DNA of 13,916 bases from the NCBI GenBank assembly GCA_038200385.1, contig JBBPYA010000281.1, positions 1 to 13,916 on the forward strand. Direction: 5' to 3'. The notes under the pieces are model-generated. The model ran no database searches. It saw only the letters and a program-made list of their open reading frames with translations, and was not told where the DNA came from. A program made the translations under genes and the position numbers. The stretch comes from JBBPYA01 sp038200385 (GTDB lineage Bacteria; Actinomycetota; Actinomycetes; Mycobacteriales; Geodermatophilaceae). Positions 1 through 6,816 of the stretch are shown piece after piece (within the stretch, counting starts at the first letter, position 1; each line of letters begins with the position of its first letter).

Positions 1-140
1 CTGGGAGACCAAGAAGGCATAGCGACGCGGATACCGTCCCTGACCTGCGCTTTCGCCTGCTTCACGCTGGCCGCACCGGAGATCAGCGCGACCTGCTTGC
101 CCACAGTTTGCCGCTCAGGAACCCTCTGAGGAGCGAGGTC

Positions 141-186
141 GAGGCGATAGTGGTTCTCGTAGGTTCAATCCCAGTATCGCCACCCA
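141..186 (+). repeat. tRNA-like T-arm scrap inside an inverted repeat
   Basis: The 11 bases from 162 (GGTTCAATCCC) match the tRNA B-box/T-loop consensus, and the stretch ends in CCA at 184-186. The supposed T-stem 159-163/171-175 has one mismatch and two wobble pairs. Bases 143-149 (GGCGATA) pair perfectly with 175-181 (TATCGCC), like an acceptor stem, but there is no room for D and anticodon arms. It is therefore not a functional tRNA. It could be a deleted tRNA remnant or attachment-site scar, or a chance hairpin. Confidence 0.25.
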
Positions 187-220
187 CGCAGACCAGGCGC
201 TGAGCGTGCCGTGGTGGCGA
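177..220 (-). terminator. Possible terminator hairpin downstream of the glycoside hydrolase gene
   Basis: Bases 177-188 (TCGCCACCCACG) pair with 210-220 (CGTGGTGGCGA) over 11 base pairs with one bulged base, around a loop of about 21 bases. It lies about 40 bases past the stop of the minus-strand hydrolase gene. The loop is large and there is no T-tract, so termination is only a suggestion. Confidence 0.25.
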
Positions 221-262
221 TTCGTCGGGCTGGTCGCTGCGCTCGAGGTGCAGCTGGGTTGG

Positions 263-1648
263 CTAGCCGATCTGCATGACCAGCAGCCCGGCGGCCACGC
301 TCCACGGGAAGTCTTGAGCGGTGAAGCTGTTGACCGGCATGTCCTGCTTGGACGGCTCGTACACGGCGATGGGCAGTGGCTGCTCAAATGTGACGGTGAT
401 CGGTAGCGGCTTGACCGGCAGCTGATGGCCGGTGAGGGAGGCGCGCTCCCACCGGTACAGATCCACCGACCGCCAGAGGCACAGCAGCCACTTGCCGTCT
501 GAGCGGTGAAACAGCGCCGTGTACAGCGACTCGTCCCCGCCGGTGATTCGCAACGGCAGCCCAAAGGGCGTGTGCCCTTCGATGTCACGGACGAGGTGCA
601 GCAGACGGCGCACGGCCTCGAAGGCGGGCTTTGGCCGCCACGTCAACGGATCGGCCGTGGGCGTGCCGACGAGTCCGAACCCGGCCTCGAGGGTGGCACG
701 GTCGGTGTCCTTGTATGGCGGGGGTTCGTCGAGGAGTTCGTAAGAGAAGAACACCCGGCCGCCAAGAAGGTGGACCAGCAGGTGCTTGGGCGCGTAGAGG
801 CCGGCCACCTCTTCGGGCACCAGGTCCGCGCCACCGGTGTAAGCACGGCCGATCGACGTGGTGTAGCCCCCCTCGGACACGCACACAGGTTTGCCCGGGT
901 GCAGGGGCCGCAGAACGGCGAGCCGTTCATCGGCCAGCCATCCGGGATCGTGGGCGCCGGGGTACAGGTGTGCGTCTCCCCGGTCCGTCCACTGCGACAG
1001 ATCGCCGAGCGCCGCCACGTCAGGGGCGACCGCGGTTACTGCGCCCTTCATGTTCAGCGGCGGTCCTTGGACGAGCACGTGGTCGAACGCGGACCGCTTC
1101 CGGGTTTCCTCCCACAGCGCCTGCATCGCCCACCGCGTGGGTTGCACCCAGTCGTCGATAGGTCTTCCCTCGGAGTTCGGCTCGTTGGGACCCGGCAGCG
1201 AATCCAGCAGCGCGAGGTCGGTGTTGGCCTGCAGCCAACTCAGCTGCTCGTTGACCGCCGCCCGAGCAGCGTCGAGGCTGGTTGCGTCCGCTGCGACAAG
1301 GACGGGGCAGCACCAGCGCAATCCCATAACACTCAGCCGGGACATGGCCAGTTTCACCCTGTCGCGGCCGAAACCGGTGCGAGGCAGATACTGCCGAGCC
1401 GCGCCGACCCCCAACTCACGGAGCCACTGCAGGGCGGCATCGGTGTTCGCCCAAACCGACCCGCTGAGGTAGGACAGGTGGCAGTTGATCCCATAGGAGT
1501 CGAACGCGGCCCGGGCTGGCATCGCGGCCATGGCCGCGGGACGCCCGCTGGCATGAGGCGCGGCATCACCCCGGCTGGCACCCAGCGCAATGATCGGTGC
1601 GGCATAGGCCGCCCGGCGGAGCAGCTCGCGCCGGGTCAGGTCACGCAC
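263..1648 (-). CDS. Exported (Tat) glycoside hydrolase-like protein, clan GH-A type
   Basis: 461 residues from a GTG start at 1648, with a G-rich stretch (GGGGG) about 10 bases upstream. The N-terminus is a twin-arginine signal: TRRELLRR at residues 5-12, then a hydrophobic AAYAAPIIALGA segment, giving an exported or surface-anchored protein. The mature part has the rhythm of a TIM-barrel clan GH-A glycosidase. GPNEPN at 153-158 carries the candidate acid/base E156, HLYPG at 227-231 is a typical mid-barrel strand, and SEGGY at 258-262 carries the candidate nucleophile E259. A beta-rich C-terminus of about 80 residues may be an accessory domain. The GH family (39-like, 5-like or other) and substrate cannot be settled by eye. 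No transporter, regulator or other sugar gene is adjacent, so it seems to stand alone. Family-level call good; specificity unknown. Confidence 0.75.
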   Translation of the reverse strand: MRDLTRRELLRRAAYAAPIIALGASRGDAAPHASGRPAAMAAMPARAAFDSYGINCHLSYLSGSVWANTDAALQWLRELGVGAARQYLPRTGFGRDRVKLAMSRLSVMGLRWCCPVLVAADATSLDAARAAVNEQLSWLQANTDLALLDSLPGPNEPNSEGRPIDDWVQPTRWAMQALWEETRKRSAFDHVLVQGPPLNMKGAVTAVAPDVAALGDLSQWTDRGDAHLYPGAHDPGWLADERLAVLRPLHPGKPVCVSEGGYTTSIGRAYTGGADLVPEEVAGLYAPKHLLVHLLGGRVFFSYELLDEPPPYKDTDRATLEAGFGLVGTPTADPLTWRPKPAFEAVRRLLHLVRDIEGHTPFGLPLRITGGDESLYTALFHRSDGKWLLCLWRSVDLYRWERASLTGHQLPVKPLPITVTFEQPLPIAVYEPSKQDMPVNSFTAQDFPWSVAAGLLVMQIG

Positions 1649-1796
1649 ATCGCCATCCCCCTGACCGACCCTGCGAAACCCGCCGACCGTCTCAACCCAG
1701 TCGATCCGGCGGGTGCGCCCCGTTGAGTACGTGCGCGGTCAACAACGATACGTCGATTTGCGAACGACCAACCCTCCTCCCGTCTGAGGCCGCCGC

Positions 1797-1925
1797 TAGG
1801 TGAGGTGCGCGGTCCGCGGTCTCGGTCAGCCGGGCGGGCGGCGGGGTCGTCGTCATGCTGGCATGTCCGAGGAGCTCACTGGTCATTCGCAGATTACCTA
1901 CGGCAGATGCGAGACACTCCAGGCC
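1797..1925 (-). pseudogene. Decayed C-terminus of a tyrosine recombinase (integrase)
   Basis: Reading the minus strand through 1925-1797 gives GNLRMTSELLGHASMTTT followed by PPPARLTETADRAPHL. The LLGHASMTTT part (1845-1874) matches the conserved LGHxSxxTT box of phage/XerC-type tyrosine recombinases, and GNLR with the next residues fits the helix before it. The catalytic tyrosine expected just after TTT is missing, replaced by PPPA. The upstream HxLRH box is not found in the same frame, so this is a fragment of perhaps 40 codons. It suggests a past mobile element next to the hydrolase gene. Because the match is short, chance resemblance is possible. Confidence 0.4.
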
Positions 1926-1980
1926 GGAGGGGAGCCGCCGCGGCCGGCCGGGCGCTGTACGAGCAGCGACGGGCGGCAGG

Positions 1981-2010
1981 CCCGCGCAGGTCCGCGCAGG
2001 TCCGCGCAGA
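1981..2010. repeat. Three tandem copies of a 10 bp unit
   Basis: The unit TCCGCGCAGG occurs three times head to tail (1981-1990, 1991-2000, 2001-2010). The first copy differs at base 1 and the third at base 10. The array is non-coding as far as I can see and lies between the integrase-like debris and the LysR terminator. Slippage of GC-rich sequence is the simplest explanation. Confidence 0.7.
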
Positions 2011-2023
2011 GAAAGCGACGGTA

Positions 2024-2048
2024 GCGGGGGCGGTGGAACCGTCCCCGC
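2024..2048 (-). terminator. Strong hairpin terminator after the minus-strand LysR gene
   Basis: GCGGGGGCGGT (2024-2034) pairs with ACCGTCCCCGC (2038-2048) over 11 positions with one G-T wobble and a three-base GGA loop. It begins three bases past the LysR stop codon. There is no clear T-run, which is common for actinobacterial hairpin terminators. Confidence 0.7.
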
Positions 2049-2051
2049 GAG

Positions 2052-3050
2052 TCAGGACGCCGAGGCGACCCGCACCGCCCGCGTTGGCGCGGGTACCGTC
2101 CGCAGGCCACCCACCGCTCCGCGCTTCGATCGCACGGCCTCGGACTCGACGAGTTCACGGGTGGCGATGTCCAGCAGCGCCATCGCGGCAGCCGGCAGCG
2201 GGGTCCGCTCGTCCCAGACCGCGAACAGCCGCCGGCCAGTCGTCGGCCCGGAGACCGCAACCCGCACCAGCCGGCCGTCGTTCAACTCGCGGCTGACGGC
2301 GAGCCTCCCGAGCACTGCCACTCCCGCGCCACTCAGAGCCGCCTCCTTGACCGCCGCGGTGGAGGGCAACTCCAGATGCGTCCCCTGCGGCCACACTCCG
2401 CCGTATGTCCGGGCAAGGTGGCGCCGCGATCCGAAGCCACTGTCCCGGAGCACCAGGTCGCCGGCGGCCAGTTGCTCGGCGGCTATCGGCACGCGTCTCC
2501 GCGACCAGGGGTGGTCCGGGGCGACGACGACGATCAGGTCGTCAACGGCCACCACCCGGCGCTGCAACTGCGGACCGTCGCCCGGCTCGGGCACGAAACC
2601 CAGATCGGCCTGACCGGCGCGGGCGTCCTCCACGACCGTCTGCCTCGAGCCCGCCCGCACCCGGACGGCCACATCGGGTAGCCCTTCCCAGAGCCCGGCG
2701 ACCCAACGCGGGACGACGCATTCGGCCAGGGTCGAACTCGCCGACACCCGCAGCGTGCCGGAGGCCCCGTCGGCCAGCACCGCGCTGCACGACATCAGCT
2801 GCGAGACGGACTCGACCGCGCGCTGCGCCCAACGCGCAAGCGACGCACCGGCCGGCGTGAAGCGTGATCCGGTCGGCGAGCGCTCCAGCAACCGGTGCCC
2901 CAACCGACGTTCCAGCGCCTGGATCCGCACGCTCGCAGCGGGTTGGGACATCCCGTGCTCCCGGGCGGCCTTTCCCAGGCTCCCCAGCCGGTTCACCGAC
3001 AGGAGCAGGTCCAGGTCGGCGAGTTGCGGCGCGGCCGGGTGCAGTACCAC
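2052..3050 (-). CDS. LysR-family transcriptional regulator
   Basis: 332 residues from GTG at 3050. The frame stays open much further upstream, but that extension is antisense to the neighbouring regulator and matches no family, while GTG 3050 has a plausible GGCGGTGA upstream and gives a normal LysR length. The N-terminal winged HTH is clear: an SLGKAAREHGMSQPAASVR helix-turn-helix followed by IQALERRLGHRLLERSPTG, the standard LysR layout. The rest is the periplasmic-binding-like effector domain, with LRVSASSTLAE opening its first lobe and a GVAVLG motif typical of the second. It is transcribed divergently from another LysR gene across a 237 bp gap and ends at a strong hairpin. The effector is unknown. 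It may control the divergent unit, itself, or both. Confidence 0.85.
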   Translation of the reverse strand: MVLHPAAPQLADLDLLLSVNRLGSLGKAAREHGMSQPAASVRIQALERRLGHRLLERSPTGSRFTPAGASLARWAQRAVESVSQLMSCSAVLADGASGTLRVSASSTLAECVVPRWVAGLWEGLPDVAVRVRAGSRQTVVEDARAGQADLGFVPEPGDGPQLQRRVVAVDDLIVVVAPDHPWSRRRVPIAAEQLAAGDLVLRDSGFGSRRHLARTYGGVWPQGTHLELPSTAAVKEAALSGAGVAVLGRLAVSRELNDGRLVRVAVSGPTTGRRLFAVWDERTPLPAAAMALLDIATRELVESEAVRSKRGAVGGLRTVPAPTRAVRVASAS

Positions 3051-3251
3051 GTGCTCACCGCCGCCCGGAGAGACCGCTCGGCAGCCGGAGTCGCCGGCCG
3101 TCGATCTGCGAGCCCGACACCGCCACCTCCGCCTCCGCGGTCCCGCGGCGCCGCCCGCCCCAGGCGGACCGCGCTGTGGTCTGCTGTTCTCAGGTAAGCA
3201 GGACTCGGCGGTGCGGTGAAGGGCATCGGACAGCCATTTCGGCCCGCTATC

Positions 3252-3267
3252 TGTGCACGAATGCACA
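3252..3267. promoter_or_regulatory. Perfect 16 bp palindrome, probable regulator-binding site
   Basis: TGTGCA (3252-3257) and TGCACA (3262-3267) form a perfect inverted repeat around CGAA. It sits 20 bases upstream of the ATG at 3288, and its left arm falls where the -35 box of the proposed promoter would be. That position suits repression or autoregulation by one of the two LysR proteins. It is not an exact T-N11-A box, so the binding protein is inferred from position only. Confidence 0.55.
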
Positions 3268-3274
3268 TCCGGGC

Positions 3275-3281
3275 TATAGAT
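3275..3281 (+). promoter_or_regulatory. -10 box for the plus-strand LysR gene
   Basis: TATAGAT lies 6-7 bases upstream of ATG 3288, the spacing of actinobacterial leaderless promoters in which transcription starts at or next to the start codon. The matching -35 position overlaps the left arm of the palindrome at 3252-3257 and is a poor consensus, which fits a regulated promoter. Confidence 0.45.
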
Positions 3282-3287
3282 GACGGC

Positions 3288-4187
3288 ATGGTCCAGCTCC
3301 GTGCCGACGATCTGCTCTACCTGCTCGCGCTGGCCCGCGCCGGTCGGGTCACCGACGCGGCGCATCGGCTCGGCGTCGAGCACTCCACGGTGTCGCGGCG
3401 GGTCGCGGCGCTGGAGCGCTCCATCGGCCGCCGGCTGGTGGACCGGACCCCGCAGGGCTGGCACCTCACCGACGACGGCGAGGAACTGGTCGCGCACGCC
3501 GAACGGATCGAGTCGGCGTTGCACAGCGCGACCCAGCTCGCCGTCAGCCCGCGCAGCCTCAGCCTGGGCGGGACCATCCGGATCGCTGCGACCGACGGCA
3601 TCGGCAGCACGGTCATCGCCGAGGCGATGGTGGAGCTTCGGCGTACCCACCCGCAGCTCGAGGTGGAGCTCACGACCGCGATGCGCCGCTTCGACGTGAC
3701 GTCCAAGGACTACGACGTCGCTGTCACGCTGCAACGGCTGCAGTCCCAGCGGCTGGCCGTGACGCGGCTGACCGACTACTCCCTCGGGCTGTACGCGACC
3801 GCGAACTACCTGGCGACCCATCCTCCGGTACGGCGTCGGGAGGACCTCGGCGGGCACGCCCTGGCCTGGTACATCGACTCCCTGCTCGACATCCCCGAGC
3901 TGGACGTCTTCGACAGCAGCGTGATCCCGAGCCGGCGGGTGCTACGCAGTTCCAACATCGTGGCCCAGCTGAGCTTCGTGCGGGCCGGGGGTGGCATCGG
4001 GCTGCTGCCGAAGTACCTGGCCTCGACGAGCCCGGAGCTGGAGCGGGTGCTGGCCGAGGAGGTGTCGGCCCAGCTCACGTTCTGGCTGGTCGCGCGCAAG
4101 CAGTCCCTGAGCCTGGCGCGGGTGCAGGCGGCGATCGAATGCCTGACGGGGTACGTCGGGGCGCGGCAGGACCGCTTCCTGTTCTGA
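3288..4187 (+). CDS. LysR-family transcriptional regulator, candidate regulator of the downstream operon
   Basis: 299 residues from ATG 3288, a typical LysR length. A GTG at 3216 is in frame but would put the palindrome and -10 box inside the gene, so 3288 is preferred. The HTH spans about residues 17-42 (RVTDAAHRLGVEHSTVSRR), followed by ALERSIGRRLVDRTPQGW, the usual wing and linker start. The effector-binding domain opens with GGTIRIAATDGIGS at about 94-107, and GGGIGLLPKYLA near the C-terminus is the typical second-lobe motif. It lies on the same strand as the amidohydrolase-Rieske-PanB-like operon, 191 bases upstream, with a hairpin in between. It is therefore probably transcribed separately and is the best candidate regulator of that operon. 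Effector unknown. Confidence 0.88.
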   Translation: MVQLRADDLLYLLALARAGRVTDAAHRLGVEHSTVSRRVAALERSIGRRLVDRTPQGWHLTDDGEELVAHAERIESALHSATQLAVSPRSLSLGGTIRIAATDGIGSTVIAEAMVELRRTHPQLEVELTTAMRRFDVTSKDYDVAVTLQRLQSQRLAVTRLTDYSLGLYATANYLATHPPVRRREDLGGHALAWYIDSLLDIPELDVFDSSVIPSRRVLRSSNIVAQLSFVRAGGGIGLLPKYLASTSPELERVLAEEVSAQLTFWLVARKQSLSLARVQAAIECLTGYVGARQDRFLF

Positions 4188-4200
4188 GGCCGGCCTGTTC

Positions 4201-4217
4201 CCGGTCCGCCGGACCGG
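4201..4217 (+). terminator. Hairpin after the LysR gene
   Basis: CCGGTCC and GGACCGG form a perfect 7 bp stem with a three-base GCC loop, 13 bases after the LysR stop codon. There is no T-run. It probably separates the regulator transcript from the operon that starts at 4379. The remaining 160 bases up to 4379 must hold the operon promoter, but I see no convincing -10/-35 pair there. Confidence 0.55.
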
Positions 4218-4378
4218 ACCGGCCGATACCCGCTGGTTATGACCGCATCCACGGGGGACCCCTACCGCGGTACCGGGACGGCTGGCAGCGTAGGGCCGGT
4301 CTCCTTGGACCGCTGTCGCCGATCCCTGCGCCGGTGCCCGGGGACATCCGGACGGACCCGAGGTCGAGGAGTGGGTAG

Positions 4379-5494
4379 ATGGCGACGGTGGTGCGGGCCA
4401 GGCCCCTGGTGGCACAGGCGCAGTCGACGGCGCTGAACATCATCGACACCGACGTGCACGAGCGGGCAGAACTGCACGCGCTGCTGCCGTACCTGGCGCC
4501 GATCTGGCGGAAGTACATCACCGACTTCGGCTGGCAGCCAGAACGGCTGCTCCCCTTCGCCCAGTTCGCGACCGGCGGCCTGGACCGCGAGGACGCCAAG
4601 CTGCCCGACGGCCGGCCGGGAGGGTCGGACTACGGCCTGCTGCGCGAACAGCTGCTCGACGAGTACTCGATCGACTACGCCGTCCTCACCGGCTGGCTGG
4701 ACGCCTCGGCGCTGGGCGCCGGGTGGCCGGAGTTCAAGACGGCATTGATGTCGGCGTACAACGACTGGCAGCTGGCCGAATGGCTCGAGCGCGACCCCCG
4801 GCTGCAGGGCTCGGTGCACGTGAACTCGCACGACCCGATCGGTGCGGCTCGCGAGATCGACCGCATCGGCTGCCACCCGCGGATGGTGCAGGCGATGCTC
4901 TACATCGGGGACAAGGCCTTCGGGGACCCGTACTACCACCCGATCTTCGAGGCCGCGGTCCGCAACCGGCTCCCGGTCGGCATCCACCACAGCGAGAACT
5001 CCCCCACCGCACTCGGCCACCACAGGTACTTCGTCGAGTGGCACACGCTGGTGCCGCAGGTGTTCATGTCGCAGATGGTGTCGCTGATCTTCAACGGGGT
5101 CTTCGACAAGTACCCCGAGCTCAAGGTGATCATGGTGGAGGGCGGTACGTCGTACGTCCCGCACCTGATGTCGCGCGCGGACCAGCAGTACAAGGAACTC
5201 CGCTCCGAGGTGCCCTGGGTCAAGCGGATGCCTAGCGACATCATCCGGGAGCACTTCCGCTTCGCCACCCAGCCGACCGAGGAGATGACCGCCCAGCAGT
5301 TCCTGCGGATGATCGACCAGCTCGGCTCCGAGGACCTGTTCTGCTTCTCCACCGACTATCCGCACTGGGACTTCGACTCGCCCTGGGAGGCGTTGCCTGC
5401 CGGGCTGCCGGAGGGGTTGCAGCGCAAGATCTTCTACCAGAACGCGCAGGCGCTGTACCCCAAGATCCCGGCGCTCACGCCCCGCGTCGCCTAG
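4379..5494 (+). CDS. Metal-dependent amidohydrolase (amidohydrolase_2 / ACMSD-like)
   Basis: 371 residues from ATG 4379 with GAGGAG about 9 bases upstream. It belongs to the amidohydrolase superfamily branch that includes ACMSD and hydroxybenzoate-type decarboxylases: a TIM barrel that uses one metal for hydrolysis or non-oxidative decarboxylation. Visible landmarks are the D-x-H pair in IIDTDVHE (D25, H27), the GIHHSE strand (H203/H204), VEGGTSYVP (254-261) and FSTDYPHWD (D326, H329) near the C-terminus, where the last catalytic aspartate of the family lies. It is the first gene of a co-directional set with a Rieske protein 30 bases downstream, then a PanB-like enzyme. Whether it decarboxylates or hydrolyses, and on what, is not visible. 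The organic-acid context favours decarboxylation or ring-product processing, by inference only. Confidence 0.85.
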   Translation: MATVVRARPLVAQAQSTALNIIDTDVHERAELHALLPYLAPIWRKYITDFGWQPERLLPFAQFATGGLDREDAKLPDGRPGGSDYGLLREQLLDEYSIDYAVLTGWLDASALGAGWPEFKTALMSAYNDWQLAEWLERDPRLQGSVHVNSHDPIGAAREIDRIGCHPRMVQAMLYIGDKAFGDPYYHPIFEAAVRNRLPVGIHHSENSPTALGHHRYFVEWHTLVPQVFMSQMVSLIFNGVFDKYPELKVIMVEGGTSYVPHLMSRADQQYKELRSEVPWVKRMPSDIIREHFRFATQPTEEMTAQQFLRMIDQLGSEDLFCFSTDYPHWDFDSPWEALPAGLPEGLQRKIFYQNAQALYPKIPALTPRVA

Positions 5495-5524
5495 CCCACA
5501 GTCGATTCGAGAGTAGGGACCAGA

Positions 5525-5896
5525 GTGAAGCAGGTGGTCTGCGGCGCGGACGAGCTCGCCCCCGGCCAGCTGCGGGCCGCCCAGCTGGGGCCGATCCGGG
5601 TGGTGGTGATCCGCTCCGCCGACGGCTCCCTGCATGCCCTGGCCGCCAAGTGCCTGCACCAGGGCGGCCCGCTGGAGCACGGGCGGATCTACGAGCACAC
5701 CGTGTCGACCGACGACGTCGGCCGGTACGAGACCGAGCCCGGCCGGGAGATCCTCAAGTGTCCCTGGCACGGCTACGAGTACGACATCCGGACGGGTCGC
5801 ACCGTGTTCGACCCGTCGCGCTGCCTGCAGACCTTCCCGGTCCGCGAGGAGGACGGGAACGTCACCGTCGAACTCGCCGCGGCCGCGTCCGCCTGA
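5525..5896 (+). CDS. Small Rieske [2Fe-2S] ferredoxin-like protein
   Basis: 123 residues from GTG 5525. The Rieske ligands are C43-L-H45 and C79-P-W-H82, each box followed by the expected loops (QGGPLEHG and GYEYD). The gap between the two boxes is 33 residues, about twice the usual 15-17, with a polar stretch around residues 56-75 inserted. There is no signal peptide or membrane segment, so it should be cytosolic. It is too small to be an oxygenase and lacks a mononuclear iron domain. It may shuttle electrons or form a subunit of a partner enzyme. It sits between the amidohydrolase (30 bases upstream) and the PanB-like gene (17 bases downstream), so co-translation is likely. Its electron partner is not identified. 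Confidence 0.85.
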   Translation: MKQVVCGADELAPGQLRAAQLGPIRVVVIRSADGSLHALAAKCLHQGGPLEHGRIYEHTVSTDDVGRYETEPGREILKCPWHGYEYDIRTGRTVFDPSRCLQTFPVREEDGNVTVELAAAASA

Positions 5897-5913
5897 CCGA
5901 CGAGGAGACCACC

Positions 5914-6816
5914 GTGGCCGCAGACCAGGCGACGCGCAAACCCACGAAGATCACGATCCCGGTGCTAGAGGGGAAGAAGCGCGCGGGCGAGCAGATCGTG
6001 CAGATGGCGATCTACGACTACCGATCGGCGGTGATCGCCGACCGGCTCGGCGGCATCGACATCCTGTGCGTCTCCGACACCGGCGGCATGATCCTGTTCG
6101 GCCACCCCAACACCACGTCGGTGACCTTCGACGAGGTAATGAGCATGACCAAGGCGGTCGCCCGCGGCTCGCAGTACGGCATGCGGATGGTCGACATGCC
6201 GTACTGGAGCTTCCACATCTCGGCGGCGCAGGCGGTGGAGAACGCCGGGCGGTTCGTGTCCGAGGGCGGCGCCGAGGTGATGAAGTGCGAGGGCAACCAG
6301 CACCACGCCCCCAACATCGAGGCCATCGTCAAGGCTGGCATCCCGGTCCAGGGCCACATCGGGGTGACCCCGATGCGGATCCCGCAGCTCGGTGGCTTCC
6401 GTGCACAGGGCAAGACCGCGGACCGGGCCAAGGAGCTTGTCGACGACGCCTGGGCGATGGTCGACGCCGGCTGCTTCTCCATCCTCTGCGAGGTCGTCAC
6501 CGACGAGGTCACCCACTACCTCGCCGAGACGCTGCCCGTCCCGGTCATCTCGCTGGGGGCCGGCAGCCGCGCGGACGGCGTACACATCATCACCAGCGAC
6601 CTGTTCCACATGTACGAGGAGCACACCCCGCGGCACTCCAAGATCTATTTCGACATCATCCCGGTCTTCGAGCAGGTGTTCACCCAGTACCGCGACGAGG
6701 TCCGCGACCACGTCTACCCCGGCCCTGAGCACACCGTGTTCATGAAGGACGAGGAGCGGGACAAGTTCTACGAGCTGATGGAGGCCGCCGGCCGAGCCCC
6801 GGGTACCCGTGGGTGA
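5914..6816 (+). CDS. PanB-like (3-methyl-2-oxobutanoate hydroxymethyltransferase family) enzyme
   Basis: 300 residues from GTG 5914 with GAGGAG 6 bases upstream. It belongs to the ketopantoate hydroxymethyltransferase family of PEP/pyruvate-type TIM barrels. By eye the active-site set is kept: D55 (VSDTGGMILFG), D94 (VDMPYWS), K124 and E126 (MKCEG), H148 (QGHIGVTP), E193 (LCEVV) and the GAGSRADG loop at about 215-222. The metal and catalytic positions of PanB thus appear intact. Differences from housekeeping PanB are an S-to-T change beside D55, an aromatic MPYWSF loop, and a longer charged C-terminus (about 300 rather than 260-280 residues). No panC or panD is nearby. It lies between two Rieske genes and overlaps the next by 8 bases. 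I infer aldol or retro-aldol chemistry on a different 2-oxo acid; true ketopantoate synthesis is not excluded. Confidence 0.82.
   Translation: MAADQATRKPTKITIPVLEGKKRAGEQIVQMAIYDYRSAVIADRLGGIDILCVSDTGGMILFGHPNTTSVTFDEVMSMTKAVARGSQYGMRMVDMPYWSFHISAAQAVENAGRFVSEGGAEVMKCEGNQHHAPNIEAIVKAGIPVQGHIGVTPMRIPQLGGFRAQGKTADRAKELVDDAWAMVDAGCFSILCEVVTDEVTHYLAETLPVPVISLGAGSRADGVHIITSDLFHMYEEHTPRHSKIYFDIIPVFEQVFTQYRDEVRDHVYPGPEHTVFMKDEERDKFYELMEAAGRAPGTRG

Larger units (their letters stand above)
1..262. other. Left-edge region without a recognised gene
   Basis: I see no gene I can name here. A minus-strand frame is open from about base 126 to the left edge and a plus-strand frame is open from the edge to base 202, so the end of a gene cut by the window cannot be excluded, but neither reads as a known family. 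The stretch holds a tRNA T-arm-like sequence (about 159-186) and two overlapping imperfect inverted repeats (141-149 with 175-183; 177-188 with 210-220). One of these could also serve as the terminator of the minus-strand gene that ends at 263. Confidence 0.4.
1649..2023. other. Gene-poor region with integrase-like debris and a short repeat
   Basis: About 375 bases with no intact gene. It should contain the promoter of the minus-strand hydrolase gene (start 1648), but no convincing -10/-35 pair stands out. It holds the integrase-like remnant (1797-1925) and a three-copy 10 bp repeat (1981-2010), and ends at the terminator of the LysR gene. Confidence 0.5.

Noticed and set aside
141..186. Functional tRNA gene
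   Set aside because: There is only a T-arm-like part and an acceptor-like stem; no D arm or anticodon arm fits between them, and the T-stem has a mismatch.
506..1726. Plus-strand open frame of 406 codons
   Set aside because: It is antisense to the Tat-exported hydrolase, whose signal peptide and catalytic motifs are clear.
3051..3857. Minus-strand frame open upstream of the LysR gene, allowing a 601-residue protein
   Set aside because: The extension is antisense to the plus-strand LysR gene, resembles no family and has low-complexity GC-rich codon content. GTG 3050 gives a normal LysR length.
4262..5770. Minus-strand open frame of 502 codons
   Set aside because: It is a shadow of the amidohydrolase and Rieske genes, rich in D, R, V and L, with no motif.
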